37,556 bases of DNA from positions 1 to 37,556 of the forward strand of contig RGZZ01000007.1 in the NCBI GenBank assembly GCA_010028905.1, given 5' to 3'. The stretch comes from Pseudomonadota bacterium (GTDB lineage: Bacteria > Vulcanimicrobiota > Xenobia > RGZZ01). Below, piece by piece: positions 27,229 to 35,831 of the stretch. The translations under genes and the position numbers were made by a program. Numbering within the stretch: position 1 is the stretch's first letter; every line of letters begins with the position of its first letter. Below the pieces are notes generated by a model. It was given only the letters and a program-made list of their open reading frames with translations, searched no databases and was not told the DNA's origin.

Positions 27229-28254
27229 TTGCGCATCTCCCGCCTTCTCTGCCTGCTGACTCTCCTGCTGGCCATCGCTGCCCCCGCCAGCGCAGCCCCT
27301 GCTGACCCGTCGGTCGGGCTCGAGGTGCTCTCACCCGCCGACAAAGCCAGGATCATGCCCGGAGAGCGCATCGACGTCCGGATAAAGGTGAGCGATCCGC
27401 TGCAGCTGGTGCGTCACGTGTTCGTGCGCGTGGCCGCCCCAGGCAACCACATCCTGAACGCCGAGCAAGACGCATCTGCCCCTCGTGGCGGCCAGGGCGA
27501 CACCTGGTCGAAGACCATCGACCTTCCCGTGTCGGCAGCCTCCGGGAGATACGTGCTGCGTGTCGAGGCGATGGGTGACGGCAACACGCCCCTGCAGTGG
27601 AGCACCCTGTCGTTCGAGGTGGGCAGCGCGGCCTTCGGCCTTCGCCTGATCAGCCCCGCAGATGGCACGGTGGTCAGTCGAAACGACACCATCAACGCGA
27701 CGATCCAGCTCGAAGACCCTCGTCGCAAGGCCCGCCGGGTCTTCATCACCCTCGAAGATCCAAAGACGAAGCAGATCCTCAACGGCGATCGGGAAGCCGA
27801 CCGTAAGGGCAACCTCTGGATCCGCAGCATCCATGTGCCCGCCACCGCGGCGCCTGGGGTCTACCGCATCGTGGTCATCGTCTACGGCGAGGGACGGGAG
27901 GTGCTCGCCACCCAGACCCGTCCCGTGAACGTCTCGATGGCGCCGGTGCGCCTGTCCGACGTGGTGCTCGACCCGTCTGGGGGGATTCGTCCCGGCAGCA
28001 TCGTCAAGCTTCAGGCGACACTGGCCGACCCTCGTGGCATCGTGCGCCGCGTTGCGGTCACGGTGCTGCCTCCAACGGGCCGCGCGCTTGCCCGAAGCCA
28101 GTCGGCGAAGCGCAGCGGCGACACGTTCAGCTACGAGATCTCGCTTGACGATGACGCGCCCGGCGGCACCTACACGGTGGAGGTCGAGGCCCTGGGGCAA
28201 GGCGACGAGGTGGTGGCCAGCCGCCGGCTCAGCTTCCCTGTGCGGCTGCGCTGA
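27229..28254 (+). CDS. Exported protein of three Ig-like repeats
   Basis: 341 residues. The TTG start has GGAGG (27216-27220) eight nt upstream; the resulting N-terminus is a typical signal peptide ending ASAA. The mature chain is three repeats of ~103 residues (see repeat entry), each starting with a 'SPADG..'-like or 'DPSGG' strand, with R-x-V/F in strand B and a late 'G.Y.V.V...G.G' strand, so a beta-sandwich resembling bacterial Ig-like or macroglobulin-like modules. An ATG 13 codons earlier gives a longer, less convincing signal peptide. It ends 23 bp from the convergent oxidoreductase. Likely a structural or adhesive surface protein; the partner is unknown. Confidence 0.8.
   Translation: MRISRLLCLLTLLLAIAAPASAAPADPSVGLEVLSPADKARIMPGERIDVRIKVSDPLQLVRHVFVRVAAPGNHILNAEQDASAPRGGQGDTWSKTIDLPVSAASGRYVLRVEAMGDGNTPLQWSTLSFEVGSAAFGLRLISPADGTVVSRNDTINATIQLEDPRRKARRVFITLEDPKTKQILNGDREADRKGNLWIRSIHVPATAAPGVYRIVVIVYGEGREVLATQTRPVNVSMAPVRLSDVVLDPSGGIRPGSIVKLQATLADPRGIVRRVAVTVLPPTGRALARSQSAKRSGDTFSYEISLDDDAPGGTYTVEVEALGQGDEVVASRRLSFPVRLR
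27319..28251 (+). repeat. Three diverged ~103-codon repeats inside the exported protein
   Basis: Repeats run at about residues 31-135, 136-238 and 239-341. Shared positions include the opening hydrophobic strand with SPAD/DPSG, D-P-x-x-x-x-R(H/R)V(F/A) near position 30, a W/F-x-x-x-I segment, and A-x-G-x-Y-x-(L/I/V)-x-V-x-A/V-x-G-x-G near the end. They have diverged too far for DNA identity, so the duplication is old. Confidence 0.75.
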
Positions 28255-28277
28255 GTCTCAGGGCGCGGCCGCCTCGT

Positions 28278-29690
28278 TCAGCGGGGACGGGCGTCGTCGA
28301 AGCGATCTGCGAGCTTCATCGCCCCGCGAATGCCCTGGGCCAGCACCCAGCGAAACGGATCGGGAGGCGTTGGGGGCACGAAGCGATTGACGAAGAACTG
28401 CCGCGTCAGCTCGGTGTCACGCTCGAGAACGAGGTCGCTGAGCACGTTTCCCGCCATGGTCATGAGCGCCACGCCGTGCCCCACGCAGCCCAGGCTGTAG
28501 ACGATGCGCCGATCGCTGCCGAGCCAGCCCATGGCCGGGGCGAAATCGAGCGGAACCGACACCGGTCCGCCCCAGTGATGGGTGAATCGCACGCCCCGCA
28601 GCGATGGAAAGACGCGCGCCACGTGCGCCCGAAGCGCGGCGGCCGCCGCCTCGTTCTGGTCGCGCCCGAACCCACCCCCGAGGTAGTAGAACGCGTCTCC
28701 GCCGCCCATGAGGAGTCGGTTGTCTGGGGTGAGGCGATAGTAGTGGATGAGGGCGCGTGCGTCTTCGATGCCCTCGCGACCGTGCCATCTGATGGGCGCA
28801 AGACGAGCGTCGTCGAGAGGCTCGGTGACCACGATGTAGGTGAAGACCGGGAACTGCTTCGACGCGAGCGACGGGAACAGCGATGACCATGCATTGGTTG
28901 CCAGAACCACACGTGCGGCCTCGATCTGCGCTTCCTCGGTCTCGACGAGCACCGGTGCGGTGAAGGGTCGCGACACGCGCACAGCGCGAACCGGGACGCC
29001 CTCATGAATCTCTGCCCCCGCTTCGCGAGCCAGCCTTCCGAGCGCATGCGCGAGACGGGCCGGATTCACCAATGCGCTATGCGCCTCCCATCGCGCCCCC
29101 CGATATGCGGGAGACTCGACGCGCGCTCGCGTTGCCGCCGCGTCGAGCCACTCCACATCGTCGATGCCCGCGCTCCGTGCCGTCGCGATCTCGCTCTGCA
29201 GGCGCTTCTCGTAGGCTTTCGAGGTCGCGACCGTGAGCAGACCGCTCATCTCGAAATCGCACTGTACGCCGTCGTCGCGAACAAGACGCTCCACATTTGA
29301 GACCGCACGCTTCATGAACGCGTGCGCCTCTCTCGCCCGCTGCTTGCCGAACCGCAGCACCGTGGTCTGCACCGTGAGGCCGAACAAGGTCATGGCAAAG
29401 CCCGCGTTTCGACCACTGGCACCGTGACCGATGGCACACCCGTCGAGCACCAGAACCCGAAGGCTCGGCTCGCTGCGACGCAGGGCAAGCGCCGTAGACA
29501 GGCCGGCAAATCCGGCGCCGACCACGACCACATCGACCCGATGACGCCCACGCAACGGCGGGGTAGGGGCATCGACGACGCCACAGGTCTCGAGCCAGAA
29601 GCTCGGAGGAGGGGGTGGAACAGTCACCCGGAGCCCTTCTGCACCCGCGCCATCGCCTCCCTCCACGGCCGCCCCGACACCCGTGATCAT
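28278..29690 (-). CDS. FAD-dependent oxidoreductase, D-amino-acid/glycine oxidase (DAO) family
   Basis: 470 residues. The dinucleotide-binding motif 'VVVVGAGFAGLSTALAL' is at about residues 54-70, the family's 'GRNAGFAM' segment follows, and 'GGDAFYYLGGGFGRDQNE' and 'GPVSVPLDFAPAMGWL' make the C-terminal substrate/FAD part. Such enzymes oxidise secondary or primary amines such as sarcosine, proline, polyamine derivatives; the substrate cannot be named. The ATG overlaps the stop of the preceding gene (once its frameshift is repaired) as ATGA, which favours this start; a GTG 21 codons later has AAGGG in front and is an alternative. The open frame upstream of the ATG is a shadow. Confidence 0.88.
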   Translation of the reverse strand: MITGVGAAVEGGDGAGAEGLRVTVPPPPPSFWLETCGVVDAPTPPLRGRHRVDVVVVGAGFAGLSTALALRRSEPSLRVLVLDGCAIGHGASGRNAGFAMTLFGLTVQTTVLRFGKQRAREAHAFMKRAVSNVERLVRDDGVQCDFEMSGLLTVATSKAYEKRLQSEIATARSAGIDDVEWLDAAATRARVESPAYRGARWEAHSALVNPARLAHALGRLAREAGAEIHEGVPVRAVRVSRPFTAPVLVETEEAQIEAARVVLATNAWSSLFPSLASKQFPVFTYIVVTEPLDDARLAPIRWHGREGIEDARALIHYYRLTPDNRLLMGGGDAFYYLGGGFGRDQNEAAAAALRAHVARVFPSLRGVRFTHHWGGPVSVPLDFAPAMGWLGSDRRIVYSLGCVGHGVALMTMAGNVLSDLVLERDTELTRQFFVNRFVPPTPPDPFRWVLAQGIRGAMKLADRFDDARPR

Positions 29691-30180
29691 TCGTCGGCGG
29701 GCGCACTGTACCAGGTCGCAGCCGCGACGTTGTGAGGTCGCCGCCCATGGCGTGATGGAGCCTGCGCCCCAGGTCTTGCGCCAGGAATCGCGTGGTGGTG
29801 ACCACCTCGAGACCGTCGGGGGTGGTCTCAATGTCAATGATGCGCCCCAGGGGATTCTTGCGCATCTCGCGATGCGCCTCTGCGTGTAGCAGATTGAGAA
29901 TCTCGTCGGCGCGCCGCAGCGCCCCCTTGCCGCGAAGCGAGAGGATGCCATCCGCGCGCCTGTGCCGCACGGCGAGGCATCCGGGACAGGTGACGCGGTG
30001 GGTTTCAGCCTGCTCGAGCAGCGTCGACGCGCGCGCGTCGTCAAATCGCCAGTGCTTGTCATCGTGAATGGCGTGGCACTGCTGGCAGATGGCGAGACCG
30101 TCGACCTCCTTGTGCTTGAACTCGCGCTGTGGGTACAGCTCAGACTCGACATGGGTGACATTTCGGGTAGGTCTGTGCAT
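29687..30180 (-). pseudogene. BCAM0308-like zinc-ribbon protein with an apparent frameshift near its 3' end
   Basis: The ATG has GGAGGAG ~10 nt upstream. Cys pairs at 32/35 and 65/68 make a zinc ribbon, followed by 'LRRADEILNLLHAEAHREMRKNPLGRI' and 'VTTTRFLAQDLGRRLHHAMGGDL', the pattern of the BCAM0308 family (NMD3-like N-domain). After Leu149 (29734-29736) the frame runs on into the oxidoreductase gene as a shadow. Adding one base at about 29733-29737 gives HNVAAATWYSAPADE and a stop at 29687-29689 that overlaps the next ATG as ATGA, total 164 residues, the expected family size and ending. So either a one-base sequencing error (CC read as C) or a recent real frameshift. A role in RNA or protein quality control is only inferred from the family name. 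Confidence 0.7.
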
Positions 30181-30434
30181 GATGGGCCGTCTCCTCCACT
30201 CACAGTCTACCCGTTCCGGTCGATACCGCCGCGGCCTGCTCTGGTCGGCTTCTCAGCGCGCGCATGCGCTGCCCGGCGCAGATTCGCACGCGGGAGGAAT
30301 CAGGTGAGGCCTGACGGAAAAAGGGGGCGACCGAATCGCACCCTCAGAGAATGGTGCGCGTGCGACGCTCCCAAAGGGCTGTCCCCGCGGGAAGGCTGAG
30401 TGCAATCCGGATTCGGCCAGGGAGGTGAAAGACG

Positions 30435-30536
30435 ATGGCAACCGGCAAGAAACCCGCGGGCAGCGCCCCGGCGAAGAGTACGACCGAGAAGAAGGCCCCC
30501 CCCAAGAAGGGCGGCGGCAAGGCGAAAGAGATGTGA
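30435..30536 (+). CDS. 33-residue lysine-rich basic protein
   Basis: Very short ORF with GGAGGTG (30421-30427) seven nt before its ATG, one of the best ribosome sites in the window, and a clean terminator 23 bp after its stop. The product has nine Lys and two Glu in 33 residues, with Ala, Gly and Pro filling the rest ('KKAPPKKGGGKAKEM'), like histone H1-type tails. It may bind nucleic acid or be an unstructured basic peptide. It lies between the frameshifted zinc-protein gene and cytidine deaminase; the 30181-30434 stretch before it holds no other gene I can support. Confidence 0.62.
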   Translation: MATGKKPAGSAPAKSTTEKKAPPKKGGGKAKEM

Positions 30537-30558
30537 TCGCCGCACGGGCGAGAACGAC

Positions 30559-30586
30559 GAAGGCGCGACCAAAGTCGCGCCTTCTT
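30559..30586 (+). terminator. Terminator hairpin after the lysine-rich small gene
   Basis: An 11-bp perfect stem (30559-30569 with 30574-30584) closed by the loop CAAA and followed by TTGCATTCT. The stop of the small gene is 23 bp upstream and the convergent cytidine deaminase gene ends ~50 bp downstream, so it may serve both strands. Confidence 0.82.
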
Positions 30587-30637
30587 GCATTCTGCGCACC
30601 GTCCGCAGACCGCGCCCCCGTGGTCGGGTCGCTCGGC

Positions 30638-31819
30638 TCAGGCTTGATCCGCCAGGCGCACATCGAAGCGCGCCTGCGGCTGAACGGCATCGAGCAGCGC
30701 CCGTGTCGCCGCCTGCTGCGAAGCAGGGGCGCCAGCCTTCTCGACGAGCACCACGTGCGCGATGTCATCGTAGCGACGTCCTTGCGCCACCAGCTCCACC
30801 AGGGCCGCCTGCAGCGGCGACAGGCTCGGATTGAAGGCCGCGTTCTCGGCGTAGCGCCCGCTCAGCACGGTTGCGTCAGACAGGCGCACCGCCACACCAG
30901 ACGGGCTGTGACTGTAGGGCGCGTACGACGCGCGCGCCGCCTCGAGAGCCGCGGCATCGAGGGCTTCGTCATCGCCAGACGCGGGGGGGCGCCCTTGGAG
31001 CGAATTCATCTGGTGGGTGAGAAGCCCCCCCGTCACGCCCAGGTCGCCCGGCCCGAACGACGCGGGAAGCAGCTCACGAAGCGGCGTGGGCGGGCTGCTG
31101 GGGGTGAGTATCATCAGATCGCTCCCCCCGTTCACCTCGTTGAGCCACTGACGGCAGTGCCCGCATGGAGCCGCTGAGACGGCCAGCATCTCGAGGCGCT
31201 CCTCCCCGTTTCGAAGCGCATTCGCCACCGTGAACTGCTCGCCGTGAACCGTCTGGTTGAGGGCGTTCCCTCCGAACTCGAGATTGACACCCAGGTAGAT
31301 GTTGCCGCTCTTTCCGAGGCCCGCCGCCCCCACCTGGTAGTTCGAGATGGGCGGTCGCGCATACTCCCGCGCGACGGGAACCAGGGCCTGCAGCAGCGCG
31401 GCGCGATCGATGCCGAGACGGCGCTGCAGCTCGGCCACCTTCTCGGCCGAGATCACGAACGGGTGCTCCGGGAGAAGGGCTTTGAGACGCGCCGTGAGAT
31501 CAGCGGGCTGCGGTGCGGCAGCGCTCATGAGCGACACCGCCACACCGGCCGTGCCGCCGGCAAGCGCGCACGCCGCGGTGGCTGACCGGGCATGGCTGCC
31601 TCCCTGGGCACCCGGACCAGCGCTGCACACGCAGACGGGTCCGCAGGAGCACCGCGCAGCAGACGCGGTGGGTGAAGAGACGCCGCACGATGCACCGCCC
31701 GAGATGCGCACCGCATCATCGACAGGCACGTTGCCCTCGTGACCATCTGCTTCGCGGGGTGAGCCGGCTGAACGCGCGCTCGAGACCGATGTCGATGAAG
31801 GGGTGCGCTTGATCTGCAT
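30638..31819 (-). CDS. cdd: Cytidine deaminase, E. coli-type two-domain, with N-terminal extension
   Basis: Hydrolytic deamination of cytidine/deoxycytidine to uridine forms. The core (from ATG at 31528, 296 residues) has the zinc motif VHGEQF (the His-x-Glu with Gly where Ala is usual) and PCGHCRQW with the two zinc cysteines, plus a second, non-catalytic domain ('ARASYAPYSHSPSGVAVRL'), so the dimeric type of ~294 residues. The 31528 ATG has no ribosome site. The ATG at 31819 has GGAGG nine nt upstream and stays in frame with coding-like GC3, giving 393 residues: a basic Ser-rich start, a Cys cluster (CSCGPVCVC) and a hydrophobic stretch before the core. I use the longer start; the shorter one is possible. 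Confidence 0.88.
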   Translation of the reverse strand: MQIKRTPSSTSVSSARSAGSPREADGHEGNVPVDDAVRISGGASCGVSSPTASAARCSCGPVCVCSAGPGAQGGSHARSATAACALAGGTAGVAVSLMSAAAPQPADLTARLKALLPEHPFVISAEKVAELQRRLGIDRAALLQALVPVAREYARPPISNYQVGAAGLGKSGNIYLGVNLEFGGNALNQTVHGEQFTVANALRNGEERLEMLAVSAAPCGHCRQWLNEVNGGSDLMILTPSSPPTPLRELLPASFGPGDLGVTGGLLTHQMNSLQGRPPASGDDEALDAAALEAARASYAPYSHSPSGVAVRLSDATVLSGRYAENAAFNPSLSPLQAALVELVAQGRRYDDIAHVVLVEKAGAPASQQAATRALLDAVQPQARFDVRLADQA

Positions 31820-31913
31820 GGACGACTGCCTCCAGGCATTGAAACTGGAGCCCCAGCGTACCACACATGACAGGTTCGGTCGAGGGGGGAGGTGTGAACG
31901 GGCCGCACAACTC

Positions 31914-33146
31914 TCATCGAGCTCCCCCTTCCACCGGCATGAGATCGCCCTCCCCATCGACGGCATAGACCTGGGGGGTGAGCGCCATCGGATCTTCGAG
32001 CCAGGCATCGAACAGGTCTTCGCCCACAAACTCGAGCCAGGCGTCAAAATCTGCAGAGAACGCAATCAGCACACTGGCGCTCGGCACGACCACGCGCCAG
32101 CCGTCTCCGAGCGCGCGCGTGAGCGTCTCGCGACGTTCCTCGAGCAGGAGAAGCGAGGGGGCCAGGCCTTCACCATCCTCGCAGACCACGACGCGCCCCC
32201 CGCACGGCGCCCGCGTGACGTCGAAACGGCAAGGCGCAAGTCGGCGCCGCAGGTTCTCGCGCGCCTCGGCCTCGACATCGGCCGCCGCCGTGCGCCACCC
32301 CGCGCACTCCGCCCGCGTCACGAAGCGCAGGCCGTCCGGGACGTCGACAGCGAGATAGACGAACAATCCTGGCGCAAGCAATCGCCTCGCCATGACGTCA
32401 CCGCACACGGCCGCCTGGTCGCCACAAGACGGCGCTTCTGCTTCAGGGGCGAGACCAACGCGCTCTCGCAGGACAGACGTACGAACCACGGGCAGGAGAC
32501 CCGTTCTCACCGCCTCGAACGAGGCGCTTCCACGGTGCAGGCCATCGAGCCTGCGAATGCCCTCCACCTCGCGGGCGAGCTCGACCGCTCGGGCCTCTGG
32601 TCTCACATCCCAGGTGCGCACCAGGTTCTCGAGGGTGACCTCCCAGCCACGCTCTGAAGAAGCGATGCGAAACGGCTGGCTCGGACGCCAGTCCACTCCC
32701 ATCGAAGGGCGCGAGGTGGCGCGAAGCGCTCGAAGCACCGCGAGCACGGCGGGATGCGGGGCCGGATCGATGCGAAGCCCCCCGAGAAGCGCGTCGACAC
32801 GCGCGTCCTCGTCGTTCCGCGCAATCGCGTCAGCGGGTCGCTCGTGCTCGATGTGCACCACCGAGTGCGGACCAGCAACGACCCAGCGGCGGCGGACACG
32901 GCCGTCACACGCCTGCACCCGCAACCGCGCGGGCGCATCGCCAACCCGGCACGCCTCCCCTTCTCCGTCCACAGCGGCGCTGACAGCCCCCCCATCGTGG
33001 CACACCTCGGAGATGCGCACCACGCCACATCCGTCGGGGAGGTGCATGACGAGAGAGGCGTCCTCCCCGTCCTGCTCGTAGCGCCACGCTGCCGGCACGT
33101 CGAGGGAGAAATGCCCTTCCGGGCTCGAGAGCCGTCGCGCGGGCAC
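31914..33146 (-). CDS. DUF1444 (YtpQ)-like protein
   Basis: About 410 residues from a GTG four bases after the stop of the PilX-like gene; there is an AGGG close before it. The C-terminal half ('LRFVTRAECAGWRTAAADVEAEARENL', 'GEGLAPSLLLLEERRETLTRALGDGWRVVVPSASVLIAFS') follows the layout of the DUF1444/YtpQ family of unknown function. The N-terminal half ('EGHFSLDVPAAWRYEQDGEDASLVM') looks like a DcrB-type lipid-associated beta fold. No signal peptide is visible with this start. It closes the pseudopilin operon, but a pilus role is inferred only from position. Confidence 0.78.
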   Translation of the reverse strand: MPARRLSSPEGHFSLDVPAAWRYEQDGEDASLVMHLPDGCGVVRISEVCHDGGAVSAAVDGEGEACRVGDAPARLRVQACDGRVRRRWVVAGPHSVVHIEHERPADAIARNDEDARVDALLGGLRIDPAPHPAVLAVLRALRATSRPSMGVDWRPSQPFRIASSERGWEVTLENLVRTWDVRPEARAVELAREVEGIRRLDGLHRGSASFEAVRTGLLPVVRTSVLRERVGLAPEAEAPSCGDQAAVCGDVMARRLLAPGLFVYLAVDVPDGLRFVTRAECAGWRTAAADVEAEARENLRRRLAPCRFDVTRAPCGGRVVVCEDGEGLAPSLLLLEERRETLTRALGDGWRVVVPSASVLIAFSADFDAWLEFVGEDLFDAWLEDPMALTPQVYAVDGEGDLMPVEGGAR

Positions 33147-33150
33147 CGCC

Positions 33151-35811
33151 CTACTTGGTGCCAGCCTTGGTCCCCGCGCTGTCGCCCAGCGCCACCACCA
33201 CCCAGGTGATGGGAGCACGCAGCTGCTCGCGGGAGAAGGTCGGCAGCATGGGAGGGAGGGCGCTGCGCAACGAGAGATCGGAGTTGATGTTCTGCGTGAT
33301 GTAGCCCGTGCCATCGGTGGTCGATTCGACGTCGGCGTACTGCCCCACGATGGAACCATTGAGCGTGAACTTGTTCGACCCCTTGTACTTCAGCCTCGGG
33401 CGCGGGATGCTCCCCTTGATGGCCCCCGTGGTGGCATCTGGCTGCGCGCCCAGGGCACGGTAGTACGGGTTGTTGCCGTTGCCCGACGTGCTCGACACCT
33501 GATTGAGGAAACCGCCATACTGAACGGAGCGGGTCATGCTCATCAGCACACCGTCGACTTTGAGCTCAGCGCTGGTGGTTGACTTCGACGATGACTGATC
33601 GCTGAGCAGGATGTAGTTCTGGGCCACGATGCCGAACGACCCGGTAGCCCCCGACATTGGCTTCGTGATGTTCCCCGTGATGCTCACGTTGCCCTCGCGC
33701 ACGAGCGGCGCCTCGCTGGTGATGGCCGAAGGGTCGCTCGGGTTATAGTTCTTCTTCACGATGGTGCCGTTGGAGTCCTTCACGTTCACCGTTGAGGTGA
33801 TGAGGTTGCCGCTCGAGTCGACAGAGGCGCACTGGGTGCCGATCTTCGACGGGTCATAGGCGGGCCACACGTACTTGTTGCTCACCGGATCAAGCACGGG
33901 CACCTGGGTGATGGCCCCTGAGATGGGATCGTGGGGGAAGAGGTAGTTGCCGCCGATCTTCGTCTCCCCGTCCACGTAGATGCCGCCACCGTTGCGCGTG
34001 AGATTGGTCTGATCATCCGGACGGATGAGCACGGGCTGGCCCTGCTGCGGGGTGAGCACGCCGTTCACCATCTTGGCGGGCGTGGCCACCGTGGGCCGAT
34101 CGCTCGAGGCCGCTGCAACCACAGTGAAGTTCGGAGGCGCGGTGCCCTCGACCTCGACATTGCCGCCGTCGACGTAGAGCATGCCGTTCTTGAACTCGCT
34201 CACGGAGTGGCCGTTGGGGTCGAAGACACCGGAGGTGTCGACATCCTTGCCGGAGTAGGCCCCGATCTTGCGCACCGTGACCTTGCTGTTGCCACTGGTG
34301 TCGGTGCTGAAGGTTATCTTGACCCGGGCCACGCCGGGCGCCTTGATGGGCGATGACGACGTGTTGTCGAACTCGACATCGGAACCGGTGTTCGTCGATG
34401 ACGTCACGGCCACCGCCCCCGTGCCGGGCGTGGCGACCTTGATGTACCCCAGCGAGTCCTGCTGGGCGACCTGCGACGCCCAGCCCGCTTTGAGCTGAGG
34501 AGCCCCCGTAGCCGAGCTGCACGACGCGTCGGTGGCGGAGTTCTGCACCACATAGCCCGTCATGTAGTCTGCGAGCGCGGGGAGTCCGCGGGTGGTAGAC
34601 GCAAACGTCGGCGACTTCTGCCCGCCGAAGATCTTGCTCTTGTCGGCGTCAGAGATGTTGGCGTCGGTGAAGCTGAACGCGTCTGGCTGCGTTCCGCTGG
34701 GCGAGGTGGGCACCGTGAGATTCTGGTTGGCGTAGAGCTTGGCGGCAAAGCCGGACGAGTTACCGTTGATCTGCACCGAGTTGAGATCGGCCTGCGACGC
34801 GAGCACCTTCAGGCTGCCGGCCTTGCTCGCGAACTTGTCGCCGGGGGTGAGCGAACCGTCGGCGCGCATGTTGCCGTTGAGCTTGTAGTCCTTGGGAATG
34901 CCCACGGTATCGAGCTCCACGGTGTTGAACAGCTGCTGCAGCAGCCCCTTCTGCGACGCGTCGTTGACCGTGAGGCCGTTGTCTGCATAGCTGTTGTCGC
35001 CGTACTGGGCATTGATTCCAGGGGTGGTCCACGAGCGCATGTTCGACTCGTAGAGGGCGAAATCGACCGGGCTCTGGGGGCGGATGCGCACCGTGATGGA
35101 GCGCACGGCGGCGGCCTTCCCCATGTTGGGCTTCAGCTTGCCGTTCTCGGTGACGTAGAGCCCGGTGGTGTCTGCCTGGTGGAACACATAGGCAGTGCTC
35201 TTGAGCTTGTACTGCGCCGGCTGGCCCTGCATCTTGTTGCTGTTGCTGGCGTCGGGCGTGAGCCGCGAGAACTCGAGATCGAACACCCCGATGAGGTCTG
35301 CGGTGAGCTGCACCACAGCGCCGCCCTGAATCGCGGTCGTGAGCGCGCCGATGCTCTCGACGAACACGGGGTAGCCGTTGCTGTCATCGGTGACCGTGGC
35401 CGGAACGATGTCGAGGGTGCGGCCCATCCAGCTGATCTTCTTGTTGTTGGCGTCGTCCGCCTGACTCGTGTCGGTGCCCTGGAGGGTGTAGAGCTTATCG
35501 GCATAGCCCGTGGCCTTGTCACGCCCCGTGTAGCTGGCCCCGCTGGCATTGTAGGCCGAGGCGGCCCGCCACGCGCCGGGCAGCGACATGTACGAGGTGA
35601 GCCAGTTGATGCCGTACATGGCCACACCGCGCGCGGCCTGCAGCTCGCGATCGTTGCGGGTCTGACGGCTCTCGCCCACCGAGATGGCGATGAAGGTGGT
35701 GCCCAGGGTGAGCAGCGCCACGATGGTGAACATGGTGAGCAGCAGTGCCGACCCTCTCGTGGGTGCACCGCGACGACCGCGGGCGCGCTGCAGAGACCTT
35801 CGTGCTGACAT
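33151..35811 (-). CDS. Large PilX-like pilus/secretion protein
   Basis: 886 residues from an ATG with GAGGAG nine nt upstream. The N-terminus 'RGSALLLTMFTIVALLTLGTTFIAI' followed by 'GESRQTRNDRELQAARGVAMYGINW' matches the membrane helix and start of PilX-type minor pilin-like proteins, though the usual FTLIE cleavage signature is replaced by SALLL. The rest is a very long Ser/Thr/Asn/Gly-rich region with predicted beta structure, far longer than ordinary PilX (~200 residues), so perhaps an adhesin or assembly tip. The frame continues open upstream of the ATG across the next gene as a shadow. The prepilin gene lies 20 bp upstream and the DUF1444-like gene 4 bp downstream. Confidence 0.85.
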   Translation of the reverse strand: MSARRSLQRARGRRGAPTRGSALLLTMFTIVALLTLGTTFIAISVGESRQTRNDRELQAARGVAMYGINWLTSYMSLPGAWRAASAYNASGASYTGRDKATGYADKLYTLQGTDTSQADDANNKKISWMGRTLDIVPATVTDDSNGYPVFVESIGALTTAIQGGAVVQLTADLIGVFDLEFSRLTPDASNSNKMQGQPAQYKLKSTAYVFHQADTTGLYVTENGKLKPNMGKAAAVRSITVRIRPQSPVDFALYESNMRSWTTPGINAQYGDNSYADNGLTVNDASQKGLLQQLFNTVELDTVGIPKDYKLNGNMRADGSLTPGDKFASKAGSLKVLASQADLNSVQINGNSSGFAAKLYANQNLTVPTSPSGTQPDAFSFTDANISDADKSKIFGGQKSPTFASTTRGLPALADYMTGYVVQNSATDASCSSATGAPQLKAGWASQVAQQDSLGYIKVATPGTGAVAVTSSTNTGSDVEFDNTSSSPIKAPGVARVKITFSTDTSGNSKVTVRKIGAYSGKDVDTSGVFDPNGHSVSEFKNGMLYVDGGNVEVEGTAPPNFTVVAAASSDRPTVATPAKMVNGVLTPQQGQPVLIRPDDQTNLTRNGGGIYVDGETKIGGNYLFPHDPISGAITQVPVLDPVSNKYVWPAYDPSKIGTQCASVDSSGNLITSTVNVKDSNGTIVKKNYNPSDPSAITSEAPLVREGNVSITGNITKPMSGATGSFGIVAQNYILLSDQSSSKSTTSAELKVDGVLMSMTRSVQYGGFLNQVSSTSGNGNNPYYRALGAQPDATTGAIKGSIPRPRLKYKGSNKFTLNGSIVGQYADVESTTDGTGYITQNINSDLSLRSALPPMLPTFSREQLRAPITWVVVALGDSAGTKAGTK

Positions 35812-35831
35812 GCCGACACGCTCCTCGTGGG

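Noticed and set aside
29691-30203. N-terminal extension of the FAD oxidoreductase across the zinc-protein region
   Set aside because: This stretch reads as the zinc-ribbon protein in another frame, with cysteine pairs and family pattern; the extension has none.
30253-30768. Minus-strand open frame across the lysine-rich small gene and its terminator
   Set aside because: It runs through the terminator hairpin and the end of cdd, is Arg/Ser-rich and shows no motif.
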